NCBI GenBank assembly: GCA_028277985.1 | Contig: JANQFG010000249.1 | Coordinates: forward strand, 29,877-93,876 | Source of the DNA: a bacterium | GTDB taxonomy: Bacteria; Desulfobacterota; DSWW01 | DNA: 64,000 nucleotides | Reading direction: 5' to 3' | Shown: positions 26,392 through 33,597 of the stretch, piece after piece | Layout: every line of letters starts with the position of its first letter | Position numbering within the stretch: the first letter of the stretch is position 1 | Notes under the pieces: generated by a model | Seen by the model: the letters and a program-made list of their open reading frames with translations, nothing else | What the model was told of the DNA's origin: nothing | Databases searched by the model: none | Program-made: the position numbers and the translations under genes

Positions 26392-27156
26392 ATGAAATAC
26401 ACCTTCGGGACAGATGAAGCCGCAGCGCGGAGATTGGAGAGAATCGCCCAATTCTTCAATCCTCCTGCGGTCGAGTTTATCAGCAAGGGCGTCGACGGGC
26501 CCGTTGGTTCCGCTATCGACTTGGGGTGCGGTCCGGGTTATACCACCGGAATGCTTTCCGGCGCAATCGACTGCCCGGATGTCTATGGGTTGGATACCTC
26601 CCCGGGTTTTCTGAAGATGGCAGCGGACCGGTTCCCCCATTGCACTTTTGTAGAGCACGACGTGACAAAGGCCCCTTTTCCTGTCCGGGCCGAGCTCATG
26701 TACGTTCGTTTCCTGCTCTCTCATCTTCGAGACGTGGTCGATCTCGTGAATTTCTGGACGACCCAACTCGAGCCCGGAGGGAGGCTCCTCGTAGACGAGC
26801 TGGAAGGGATCGAAACAGAGGTGCCGGTCTTCGAGGAGTATCTTTCGGTCAACGAAGCGCTGGTGGCTTCACAGGGCGCGTCGCTCTATGTGGGCGGCAA
26901 CCTGGCTGAGGGTTCTTACGATTCCGAGGTCCTGTGCAACGAATGCGTGGAGATTCCGGTCCCGAACGGCACGGTGGCCACGTGGTTCCTGTCGAACACG
27001 CTCACCATCTGGAAGGAAGACCCCTTCGTGCTCGAGCGGGTTGCCCCTGACAGAAGAAGAGAGATATCGGACGAAATCCGCCGAATCAAGGAAACCGGCG
27101 ATCCTCGGATGGCAAACTCCTGGAAGATGAGAAGGCTGGTCCTGCAGAAGGCATGA
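26392..27156 (+). CDS. class I SAM-dependent methyltransferase
   Basis: The 254-residue protein has the SAM-binding motif AIDLGCGPGYTTGML, a motif II-like VYGLDTSPGFLKMA and TFVEHDVTKAPFP, so it should transfer a methyl group from S-adenosylmethionine to a small molecule. The acceptor is unknown. The ATG at 26392 is preferred on alignment with the family, although no strong ribosome site precedes it; an in-frame TTG at 26347 would add 15 residues. The gene begins the plus-strand half of a divergent pair with asnB (62 bp apart) and overlaps the next gene (ATGA at 27153), so it belongs to the same glycan or small-molecule locus. Confidence 0.82.
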   Translation: MKYTFGTDEAAARRLERIAQFFNPPAVEFISKGVDGPVGSAIDLGCGPGYTTGMLSGAIDCPDVYGLDTSPGFLKMAADRFPHCTFVEHDVTKAPFPVRAELMYVRFLLSHLRDVVDLVNFWTTQLEPGGRLLVDELEGIETEVPVFEEYLSVNEALVASQGASLYVGGNLAEGSYDSEVLCNECVEIPVPNGTVATWFLSNTLTIWKEDPFVLERVAPDRRREISDEIRRIKETGDPRMANSWKMRRLVLQKA

Positions 27157-28265
27157 GGCCCTCCGGAGGGGATCTCGTGGAAGAAACTGTTGCCGCTTAC
27201 ATATATCCGGGCTGGCATGCCTGCCCGGAACGGGACCGGGGGTTTCCGCCGGGATGGAGCGAGTGGGACCTCGTCCTCGAGGCAGAGCCCCGATTCCCCG
27301 GACACGAGCAACCGAGGATCCCGCTCCATGGCCCTTATGATGATTCCCTTCCGGAGACCGCCTCGAAGCAGATTCACCTGGCGCGGACCTATGGCGTCGA
27401 TGTGTTCGTCTACGGCTTCTTCTGGTCCAGGGGCAAGAGGGTCTTCGAAAGCGCCTTGGACCACGGCTTTCTCGGTCTCGCCTCGGCGGATCTCCCGTTC
27501 GCAGTCATGTGGGCGAACCGGATGCCCCGGAAGGTGCTTCCCGTGAAGCATGCCAGTGACTCCGAGATCCATCCGGACCGGCTCGTGTATACCGACACGG
27601 AGGACTTCCTGGCCCTGATTCGGTTTCTTGCAGAGCGTTACTTTGTCAGGCCGAACTACTTCCGGCTGAGCGGCAGGGTCCTGTTCTCGGTGTTCGACAG
27701 CACCTTCTTCGTGCGGCAGATGGGAGCAGACGGAGCACGGGAGGCGATCCGGGAAGCGAGATGCATGCTTGCCGACCGGGGCCTGCCGGATCTTCATCTC
27801 ATGGCCCTGAACCCGGCGCCCTCCCTGGTGCAGGATCTCGGCCGCATCGGTTTTGACAGTGCGAGCCATTACGTTCTTCTTCCGGAGTGGAAGGGGGAAT
27901 ACCTTCAGGACTATGGCTCGCTTGTGTCGCGCAGGGCCGGGGAATGGCCGGGCTATCTCAAGGAAGCGGGCGTCCCGTACTTTCCGTCCGTCTCGCCGGG
28001 GTGGGACGCGACGCCCCGCGGAGTGATGCACGGCGGCCGTCGGGTCAGGAGGTATCCGTGGTGGCCCGTGGTCGTGGACAGCACGCCCGAACGGTTCCGG
28101 GATTTTCTGGCGGCCGCCATGCGGTTCAGCAGAGGGGACGACGAGGGCGCCCTCACCTTTATCGCCTCCTGGAACGAGTGGAGCGAAGGGCACTATCTCG
28201 AGCCGGATGAACGGTACGGAACCGGCTGGCTGGAGGCGGTCCGGGAGGCAAGAAGCCTTGCATGA
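27153..28265 (+). CDS. WbsX / glycoside hydrolase 99-like protein
   Basis: The 370-residue protein resembles the WbsX family found in O-antigen and rhamnan clusters, which shares the fold of GH99 endo-mannanases. Typical segments are AAYIYPGWHACPERD at the start, YGVDVFVYGFFWSRGKRVFE, and TFIASWNEWSEGHYLEPDE near the end. WbsX proteins are annotated either as glycosyltransferases or as glycoside hydrolases; I cannot decide from sequence. There is no signal peptide, so it acts in the cytoplasm. Its start overlaps the methyltransferase stop (ATGA) and its end overlaps the radical SAM gene, so translation of the three is likely coupled. Its presence is the best pointer to glycan synthesis here. 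Confidence 0.82.
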   Translation: MRPSGGDLVEETVAAYIYPGWHACPERDRGFPPGWSEWDLVLEAEPRFPGHEQPRIPLHGPYDDSLPETASKQIHLARTYGVDVFVYGFFWSRGKRVFESALDHGFLGLASADLPFAVMWANRMPRKVLPVKHASDSEIHPDRLVYTDTEDFLALIRFLAERYFVRPNYFRLSGRVLFSVFDSTFFVRQMGADGAREAIREARCMLADRGLPDLHLMALNPAPSLVQDLGRIGFDSASHYVLLPEWKGEYLQDYGSLVSRRAGEWPGYLKEAGVPYFPSVSPGWDATPRGVMHGGRRVRRYPWWPVVVDSTPERFRDFLAAAMRFSRGDDEGALTFIASWNEWSEGHYLEPDERYGTGWLEAVREARSLA

Positions 28266-29163
28266 CTGGAGCTTTCTCTCGGTAGACCTGGAGATCACCA
28301 ATCTTTGCGAAAACCGCTGCGAGGTCTGTCCCCGAGATGCGCTGGTACGCCCCACGGGTGTCATGGACCGGAAGACCTTCCTCGAGATTGCCCGTATCCT
28401 CGGAGAGCAGAAGAGCCTCGTCTCCCTATCGGGAATGGGGCACCCGGTTCTTCATCCACAGCTGGTGGATGTCTGCCGGGAGTTGAAGGGAAACGGTGCG
28501 GACGTGTCCATCCTGATGAACGCGGGCTCCCTGGCGGGCTACGCGGAGCTCGAAAATCTCATCCTTGCCGGGCCGAACTCGATCTCGGTGTCTTTCCCAA
28601 GCTCGAGAAAAGAGGTGTTCCAGAAGATTTGCCCGGGCGTGTCTTTTGAAGAGGCTCTGGATGGAACACGCACCTTGATCCGGTCGGCCCGGGGCAGAGT
28701 ATCGGTCAAGGTCTCAGGGATTCGGACGCGGATCAACGCGGACGAGAACGATGCGTTCGTCGGCTTCTGGAAGACCGAAGGCGTGCAGGCCGAGTTGATG
28801 GACTGCCACGGAAGGGGTGGCAGTCTCTCTGCATCAGACCTCTACCTTCCGGGCGATCACGGACTTCCGACGGGGAGCTGCGGACTCTTTGCTTTTCACA
28901 CCTTTATTACATGGCAGGGGGAAGTGCTCGCCTGTTGCCATGACCTCGCCGGCGAGACGCGCCTCGGCAATCTCCTTGAAGTGGGACCCGAAGAAATCGG
29001 GAATCGCAAGATGGAGATTCTCAGGAGGGGGAGGATGTTCGATCTCTGCAACCGATGTGACGAGCCGCTGCGCCTCTGCGAACTTCCCCGCGGAACCCGT
29101 CCGACAAACCGAAACGGCCGCCGCCGCTTCTTCCGAAGCCTCATGATCAAGGCGGAAGGGTAA
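28258..29163 (+). CDS. radical SAM protein with SPASM-like C-terminus
   Basis: The 301-residue protein binds a catalytic 4Fe-4S cluster through C17, C21 and C24 (LCENRCEVCPR), the radical SAM motif. A second group of cysteines near the end (CCHDLAG..., then LCNRCDEPLRLCEL) resembles the auxiliary-cluster SPASM or twitch region. The family cleaves S-adenosylmethionine to start radical chemistry such as epimerisation, dehydrogenation or peptide modification. The TTG at 28258 overlaps the WbsX-like stop by eight bases and is preceded by GGGAGG at eleven bases. An ATG at 28207 would add 17 residues inside the previous gene. The context suggests a sugar or nucleotide-sugar substrate. Confidence 0.78.
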   Translation: MHDWSFLSVDLEITNLCENRCEVCPRDALVRPTGVMDRKTFLEIARILGEQKSLVSLSGMGHPVLHPQLVDVCRELKGNGADVSILMNAGSLAGYAELENLILAGPNSISVSFPSSRKEVFQKICPGVSFEEALDGTRTLIRSARGRVSVKVSGIRTRINADENDAFVGFWKTEGVQAELMDCHGRGGSLSASDLYLPGDHGLPTGSCGLFAFHTFITWQGEVLACCHDLAGETRLGNLLEVGPEEIGNRKMEILRRGRMFDLCNRCDEPLRLCELPRGTRPTNRNGRRRFFRSLMIKAEG

Positions 29164-29190
29164 AGCCTTCCCGCTAAGGAGCCCCAGCCC

Positions 29191-30246
29191 TTATTTCGGA
29201 ATGAGTCTCTTGCCGAAGTTATAGATGGACCGGTTCACCCCTTCGTCCAGGCTTACATAGAGTTCTTTCATGACTCTCGCTGCCGGCCGCGAGAATGCAA
29301 ACATCATGTTCATCGCTTTTGAAGGGTCCTGGGCCTTCCTGGCGGACTTCGGTTTTGACAAGGGTTGCGTATTCTTTGAAACCGTGGCGCTGTCTTCAGA
29401 GGCAGACATGAGGGCGCTCATCACGGAGAAGAACCCGCGACTCAAGCCCGGCAGCATCTTCATCAACAGACCATATGTCGTCCATATCTGAGGCTCGCCT
29501 GTGTAGACCTCAAAGCGCTCCTTTTCGATGCCTTCTCTTATGATTTCCCGGGCAGACACTTCAGGAGCCTGCATGTCCATATGGGAGTTGAAATCTACAT
29601 AGTTCTCCAAGGATCCCTGAACGATCTCTTGACCGATTTCTTCCATGGACTTCACCGGCCGGCCGGTTACGGTCATCTCTGATTCCACCAGCACCGGTTC
29701 AATCACACCGACGTGAATCCCGTAGCCTTTCACTTCTTTGTGCAGGATGTCCGAGTAGTTGTATACCGCGGCTTTGGTGGCAGCGTATGCTGACAGCCCG
29801 AGGGGACGCATATGTTCAATGATGGAGCTCATGTTCAGGATGATGCCCCTGTTCTGCTTCATCATGATGGGAAGGACTTCCTGGTTGAATCGTACGGCAC
29901 CCAAAAAGCCCACATTCATATCTCGGTGATAATCCTGCCAGACCGAATCCCTGACGAATTTCGGCTCATAAAGACCGGCGATGTTCACCATGATATCGAT
30001 ACGCCCAAACCGGTCAAAAACAAGCTTGACCGTCTTCCTTACCTGGTCTTCCTCAGTACAATCGCATCCTTCACACAAGGATTGTGGGGAGTACGGTTTG
30101 ATCTCTTCCAGGGTTTGCTCCAGCCTGTCCTTCCGCCTGGCACATATCGTCACGGTCGCCCCGAACTTTGCCAGCTCAACGGCAAGTGCCCTGCCGATCC
30201 CGCTTGAAGCACCATTCACAATCACAACCTTGCCATCGACATCCAT
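29191..30246 (-). CDS. short-chain dehydrogenase with C-terminal extension
   Basis: The 351-residue protein has the SDR cofactor motif NGASSGIGRAL, the NAG-like NIAGLYE, the catalytic Ser region (NMSSII) and the Tyr-x3-Lys pair in SAYAATKAAV. The classical domain ends near residue 260; about 90 further residues, basic and partly amphipathic, may bind a membrane or partner. It should oxidise or reduce a hydroxyl or keto group, perhaps on a lipid. It lies 205 bp downstream of lpdA on the same strand but is probably transcribed separately. The ATG at 30246 sits six residues before the first beta strand, as usual. The substrate is unknown. Confidence 0.85.
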   Translation of the reverse strand: MDVDGKVVIVNGASSGIGRALAVELAKFGATVTICARRKDRLEQTLEEIKPYSPQSLCEGCDCTEEDQVRKTVKLVFDRFGRIDIMVNIAGLYEPKFVRDSVWQDYHRDMNVGFLGAVRFNQEVLPIMMKQNRGIILNMSSIIEHMRPLGLSAYAATKAAVYNYSDILHKEVKGYGIHVGVIEPVLVESEMTVTGRPVKSMEEIGQEIVQGSLENYVDFNSHMDMQAPEVSAREIIREGIEKERFEVYTGEPQIWTTYGLLMKMLPGLSRGFFSVMSALMSASEDSATVSKNTQPLSKPKSARKAQDPSKAMNMMFAFSRPAARVMKELYVSLDEGVNRSIYNFGKRLIPK

Positions 30247-30451
30247 GCTCCGACCTCTCTGTTCTTCTTCGAATAAGCGTTTTATTTGAAAAGGAAAAGT
30301 ATAACAATCAAGGCAATTCTGCTCAAGGCACCACGGCAGGCTTCGCCGTCAAGCACGAACGACGAGTTTGCGTTGGCCACAGGACCAGGCGAGCCGTGCA
30401 GGCAATGAGCCGAATGACCACAGAGGAGAGGACGAGCTAGGGTTGTCGTGC

Positions 30452-31849
30452 TCACCCGTGGATCTGGCGCCTCTCGACGGCCAGTGCCGCCTCCTTGACC
30501 GTTTCCGAGAGTGTCGGGTGGGCGTGGACCGTGCGTGCCACGTCTTCGGCGCTTCCGCTGAACTCGAAGGCTGCGACTGCCTCGGCGATGATCTCCGAAG
30601 CGTGTGGGCCCATGATGTGTAGACCGAGCAGCTTGTCGGTTTCGGCGTGGGAGATCACCTTGACCAGCCCGTCCTCTTCGCCCATGCATTTGGCGCGCGC
30701 GTTCGATTTGAAATAGAAGCGGCCCGACTTGTAGGGGATCCCCTCTTCCTTGAGCTCGGCTTCGGTCTTGCCTACTTGAGCTACTTCGGGCGAGGTGTAG
30801 ACCACACTGGGTATTGCCCGGTAACTGACGTGCCCGGGCTTGCCCGCGATACGCTCGGCAACCGCCACCCCTTCCTCTTCCGCCTTGTGGGCAAGCATGG
30901 GACCCCGCACGAGATCGCCGATCGCGTAGACCCCCGGCACGCTCGTTTCAAGGCCGTCGTTCACCTCGATACGCCCGCTCTTTTCGAGCAGCACACCGGC
31001 CTCCTCCAGCCCAACGCCCTCGGTCACGGGCCTCCTGCCGACCGCAACGAGAAGCTTGTCGCACGCGATCGATTCGCTTTCGTCCTTGTCGTTCAAAATC
31101 GTTGCGTTGATCGCATCACCGTCGATCTGAGCACCCGAGACCCTGCTTCCTAGCCTGAATGCGAGGCCCTGCTTCGTGAGGGCCTTTTCCAGGGCCTTGG
31201 AGACCTGCCGATCCGCGAAAGGAACGATGGTCGGAAGCATTTCGACCACCGTGACCTGCGAGCCGAGTCGGCACCAGACACTGCCAAGCTCGAGTCCCAC
31301 GGCTCCCGCGCCGACCACCACCAGGTGGTCCGGAACGCTGTCGAACGAAAGGGCCTCCGTCGAGGTGACGATGTGCTTGCCGTCGAACGGCAGGAAGGGA
31401 AGCTCGATCGGGACGCTCCCCATGGCAAGGAGAATGGCGGCCGCCTCGATCTCTTCCTCCCCGTCTTCCTTGCCGACGAGGACCCGCTTCGGGCCGGCGA
31501 GCCTTCCCAGTCCTCTCAGGACCTTGATCTTGTTCTTCTTCATCAACATCCCGATGCCCTTGGTCAGCTCCCCGACCACCTGGTCCTTCCGGGCCAGCAT
31601 CTTGGCAAGATCGAACGAGACCGGACCCGTGGTGATTCCGTGGGACGGCAGGGCGTGCAGCGCCTGATGGTAGAGCTCGCTCGATTCCAGCATGGCCTTG
31701 GAGGGGATGCACCCCACGTTCAGGCAGGTCCCGCCCAGGCTCTCTTCCTTTTCGATGAGGGCAACTCTCAGGCCGAGCTGAGCCGCCCGAATCGCGGCCA
31801 CGTATCCCCCCGGTCCTGCACCGATGACGGCAAGATCGTAAGATTCCAT
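30452..31849 (-). CDS. lpdA: dihydrolipoyl dehydrogenase (E3)
   Basis: The 465-residue flavoprotein reoxidises the dihydrolipoyl arm of 2-oxo acid dehydrogenase complexes with NAD. It has the FAD motif VIGAGPGGYVAAIRAAQLG, the redox disulfide GGTCLNVGCIPSK, an NAD-binding GAGAVGLELG and the catalytic His-Glu segment VHAHPTLSETVKEAAL. Length matches the family. It is the third gene of the sucA-sucB-lpdA group, starting six bases after the sucB stop, so it is dedicated to the 2-oxoglutarate dehydrogenase complex though it may serve others. The ATG is at 31849. Confidence 0.96.
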   Translation of the reverse strand: MESYDLAVIGAGPGGYVAAIRAAQLGLRVALIEKEESLGGTCLNVGCIPSKAMLESSELYHQALHALPSHGITTGPVSFDLAKMLARKDQVVGELTKGIGMLMKKNKIKVLRGLGRLAGPKRVLVGKEDGEEEIEAAAILLAMGSVPIELPFLPFDGKHIVTSTEALSFDSVPDHLVVVGAGAVGLELGSVWCRLGSQVTVVEMLPTIVPFADRQVSKALEKALTKQGLAFRLGSRVSGAQIDGDAINATILNDKDESESIACDKLLVAVGRRPVTEGVGLEEAGVLLEKSGRIEVNDGLETSVPGVYAIGDLVRGPMLAHKAEEEGVAVAERIAGKPGHVSYRAIPSVVYTSPEVAQVGKTEAELKEEGIPYKSGRFYFKSNARAKCMGEEDGLVKVISHAETDKLLGLHIMGPHASEIIAEAVAAFEFSGSAEDVARTVHAHPTLSETVKEAALAVERRQIHG

Positions 31850-31855
31850 CTTCCT

Positions 31856-33157
31856 CTACACCTCCAACATCATCCTCTCGGGATTCTCGATGCACTCGAC
31901 GATTCGCTTCAGGAAGGTGACCGCCTCCCGGCCGTCGACGATCCGGTGATCATAGGACATGGCCAGATACATCATGGGGCGAATGGCGATCTCATCGTCC
32001 ACGACGATCGGTCGCTTCTTGATCGCATGCATCCCCAGGATGCCGCTCTGCGGCGGGTTCAGGATCGGCGTGCTCAAAAGGGAGCCGAAGACGCCTCCGT
32101 TCGAAATCGTGAAAACCGCTCCGGATAGATCGGCGAGGGTGATCTTCTTCGTGCGGACCCGTTCCGCAAGGTCGGCGATGGCAAGCTCGATTCCGGCAAA
32201 GCTCAACCGGTCGGCATCCCGGACGACCGGGACAACCAGGCCCCTGTCCGAGCTGATGGCGACCCCTATGTCGTAATAGTGGTTCTCTACGATGTCATTC
32301 CCCTCGATGCGGGCGTTCAACTGTGGGATGGCGATCAATGCGTCCACGCAAGCCTTTACGAAGAAGGACATGAAGCCAAGGCTGATTCCGTGCTTCTTCT
32401 TGAAGGTCTCCTTGTGCTTTTCCCGCCAGGCGAAGATGCTGGTCATGTCCGCTTCGTTGAAGGTGGTGAGCATGGCGGTTGTCTGCTTCGCCTCCACGAG
32501 TCGCTCGGCGATCCGTTGGCGAAGGGGGCTCATCGGCTTGCGCGTTTCTCTCTCGCCCGGCCGGGCGACCGCCGGGGGTGCGGCAGCGGGCGCTGGGGCC
32601 GAAGGGGGTGGAGGTTTTCGGGATGCGGGCTCCGGTTGAGCAGGAGGGACAGAGGCCGTCTGGACATGGCGGGTCACGTCCTCCTTGGTGATCCGCCCGT
32701 CCCGCCCCGTTCCCGGGATGCTGCTCGGATCCAGACCGTGCTCTTCGACCATCCTGCGCACTGCCGGGGAAAGGGACTCCCGGTCCGCCGTTTCGGCCGC
32801 CTTGGCGACCACCTGTGCGAGGCCGGCCGGAGGCGAGATGGGCGGGCCTTCGATTTGCGTCGCGGGTGGGGTTTCCGCCTCGGCTGGAGGCTGCATGGCC
32901 GGGACCGCCGCTTCTTCGGCCGCATCGGTGTCGATCGTCGCCACCACTTGCCCGATGTTGACCGTCTCGCCCTCTGGCACCAGGGGACGAATCTTCCCCG
33001 CGTACTCGGAAGGAACCTCCAGGGTGACCTTGTCCGTCTCCAGCTCGAAAAGCGGATCGTCGATCCGGACGGTTTCTCCCTCCTGCTTGAACCACTGCAC
33101 CAGCGTTCCCTCGGTGATGGACTCACCCACCTCGGGCACCTTCACTTCGGCCAACAT
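31856..33157 (-). CDS. sucB: 2-oxoglutarate dehydrogenase E2, dihydrolipoyl succinyltransferase
   Basis: The 433-residue core enzyme carries succinyl groups to CoA. The N-terminal lipoyl domain has the modified lysine K43 in ELETDKVTLEVPSE. An alanine/proline-rich linker and a peripheral-subunit-binding domain (LSPAVRRMVEEHGLDPSSIPGTGRDG) follow, then the catalytic domain with YDHRIVDGREAVTFL holding the active His and Asp. The single lipoyl domain and the ERMMLEV ending are typical of succinyltransferases as opposed to acetyltransferases. It works with SucA (440 bp upstream, separated by a repeat) and LpdA (six bases downstream). The ATG at 33157 has AGGAGG before it. Confidence 0.95.
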   Translation of the reverse strand: MLAEVKVPEVGESITEGTLVQWFKQEGETVRIDDPLFELETDKVTLEVPSEYAGKIRPLVPEGETVNIGQVVATIDTDAAEEAAVPAMQPPAEAETPPATQIEGPPISPPAGLAQVVAKAAETADRESLSPAVRRMVEEHGLDPSSIPGTGRDGRITKEDVTRHVQTASVPPAQPEPASRKPPPPSAPAPAAAPPAVARPGERETRKPMSPLRQRIAERLVEAKQTTAMLTTFNEADMTSIFAWREKHKETFKKKHGISLGFMSFFVKACVDALIAIPQLNARIEGNDIVENHYYDIGVAISSDRGLVVPVVRDADRLSFAGIELAIADLAERVRTKKITLADLSGAVFTISNGGVFGSLLSTPILNPPQSGILGMHAIKKRPIVVDDEIAIRPMMYLAMSYDHRIVDGREAVTFLKRIVECIENPERMMLEV

Positions 33158-33597
33158 GGTTGGGACCTCCTTTTCGCCACTCCCTCGAACACGTAAACTC
33201 GTCCTCTTGCCGTTCTTTACCAGCTATTCGCTCCCCATGATCGCCGCAAGTCGTGCCCGTGCCCGATGGGTGCTGGGCCTATGCACCAGGAGCTGATGCC
33301 TGGTTATCCCCTTTGCCCTCTGCTGTCAATGGATTCACGCATGCCCGGGAACGAGGGCACGACGGCCAGGGGGTTGCTTCGCTTCGCTCGCAATCTCCTC
33401 AGTTGTTTGCACGGTACTGCCGTATCTGCTTCGCCACCTCGCAACATCCTACACTCGGGGATGCTGCGAGCGAAGCGTGGCAGCCCCCCAGCCCGGCGCG
33501 ATTCGGCACACAATGGTTTCCCCCGGGGAGGGGGGAGGCCTTTCGCCTCTATCGGCATGACCTCAAGTTCCGGACGCGCCACGCCGTCAGTCGAGCT
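33158..33597. repeat. intergenic repeat region between sucA and sucB
   Basis: No gene is supported here. The stretch contains two inverted copies of a short word: TTGCTTCGCTTCGCTCGCAA (33374-33393) and CTGCGAGCGAAGCGTGGCAG (33464-33483), which can pair as a long imperfect hairpin. Short reading frames give peptides such as LRRLRAKRSNPL and FPGMRESI, which I know as signatures of dispersed intergenic repeats in many proteobacteria. It splits an otherwise tight sucA-sucB-lpdA order and may affect readthrough or mRNA stability. Confidence 0.6.
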
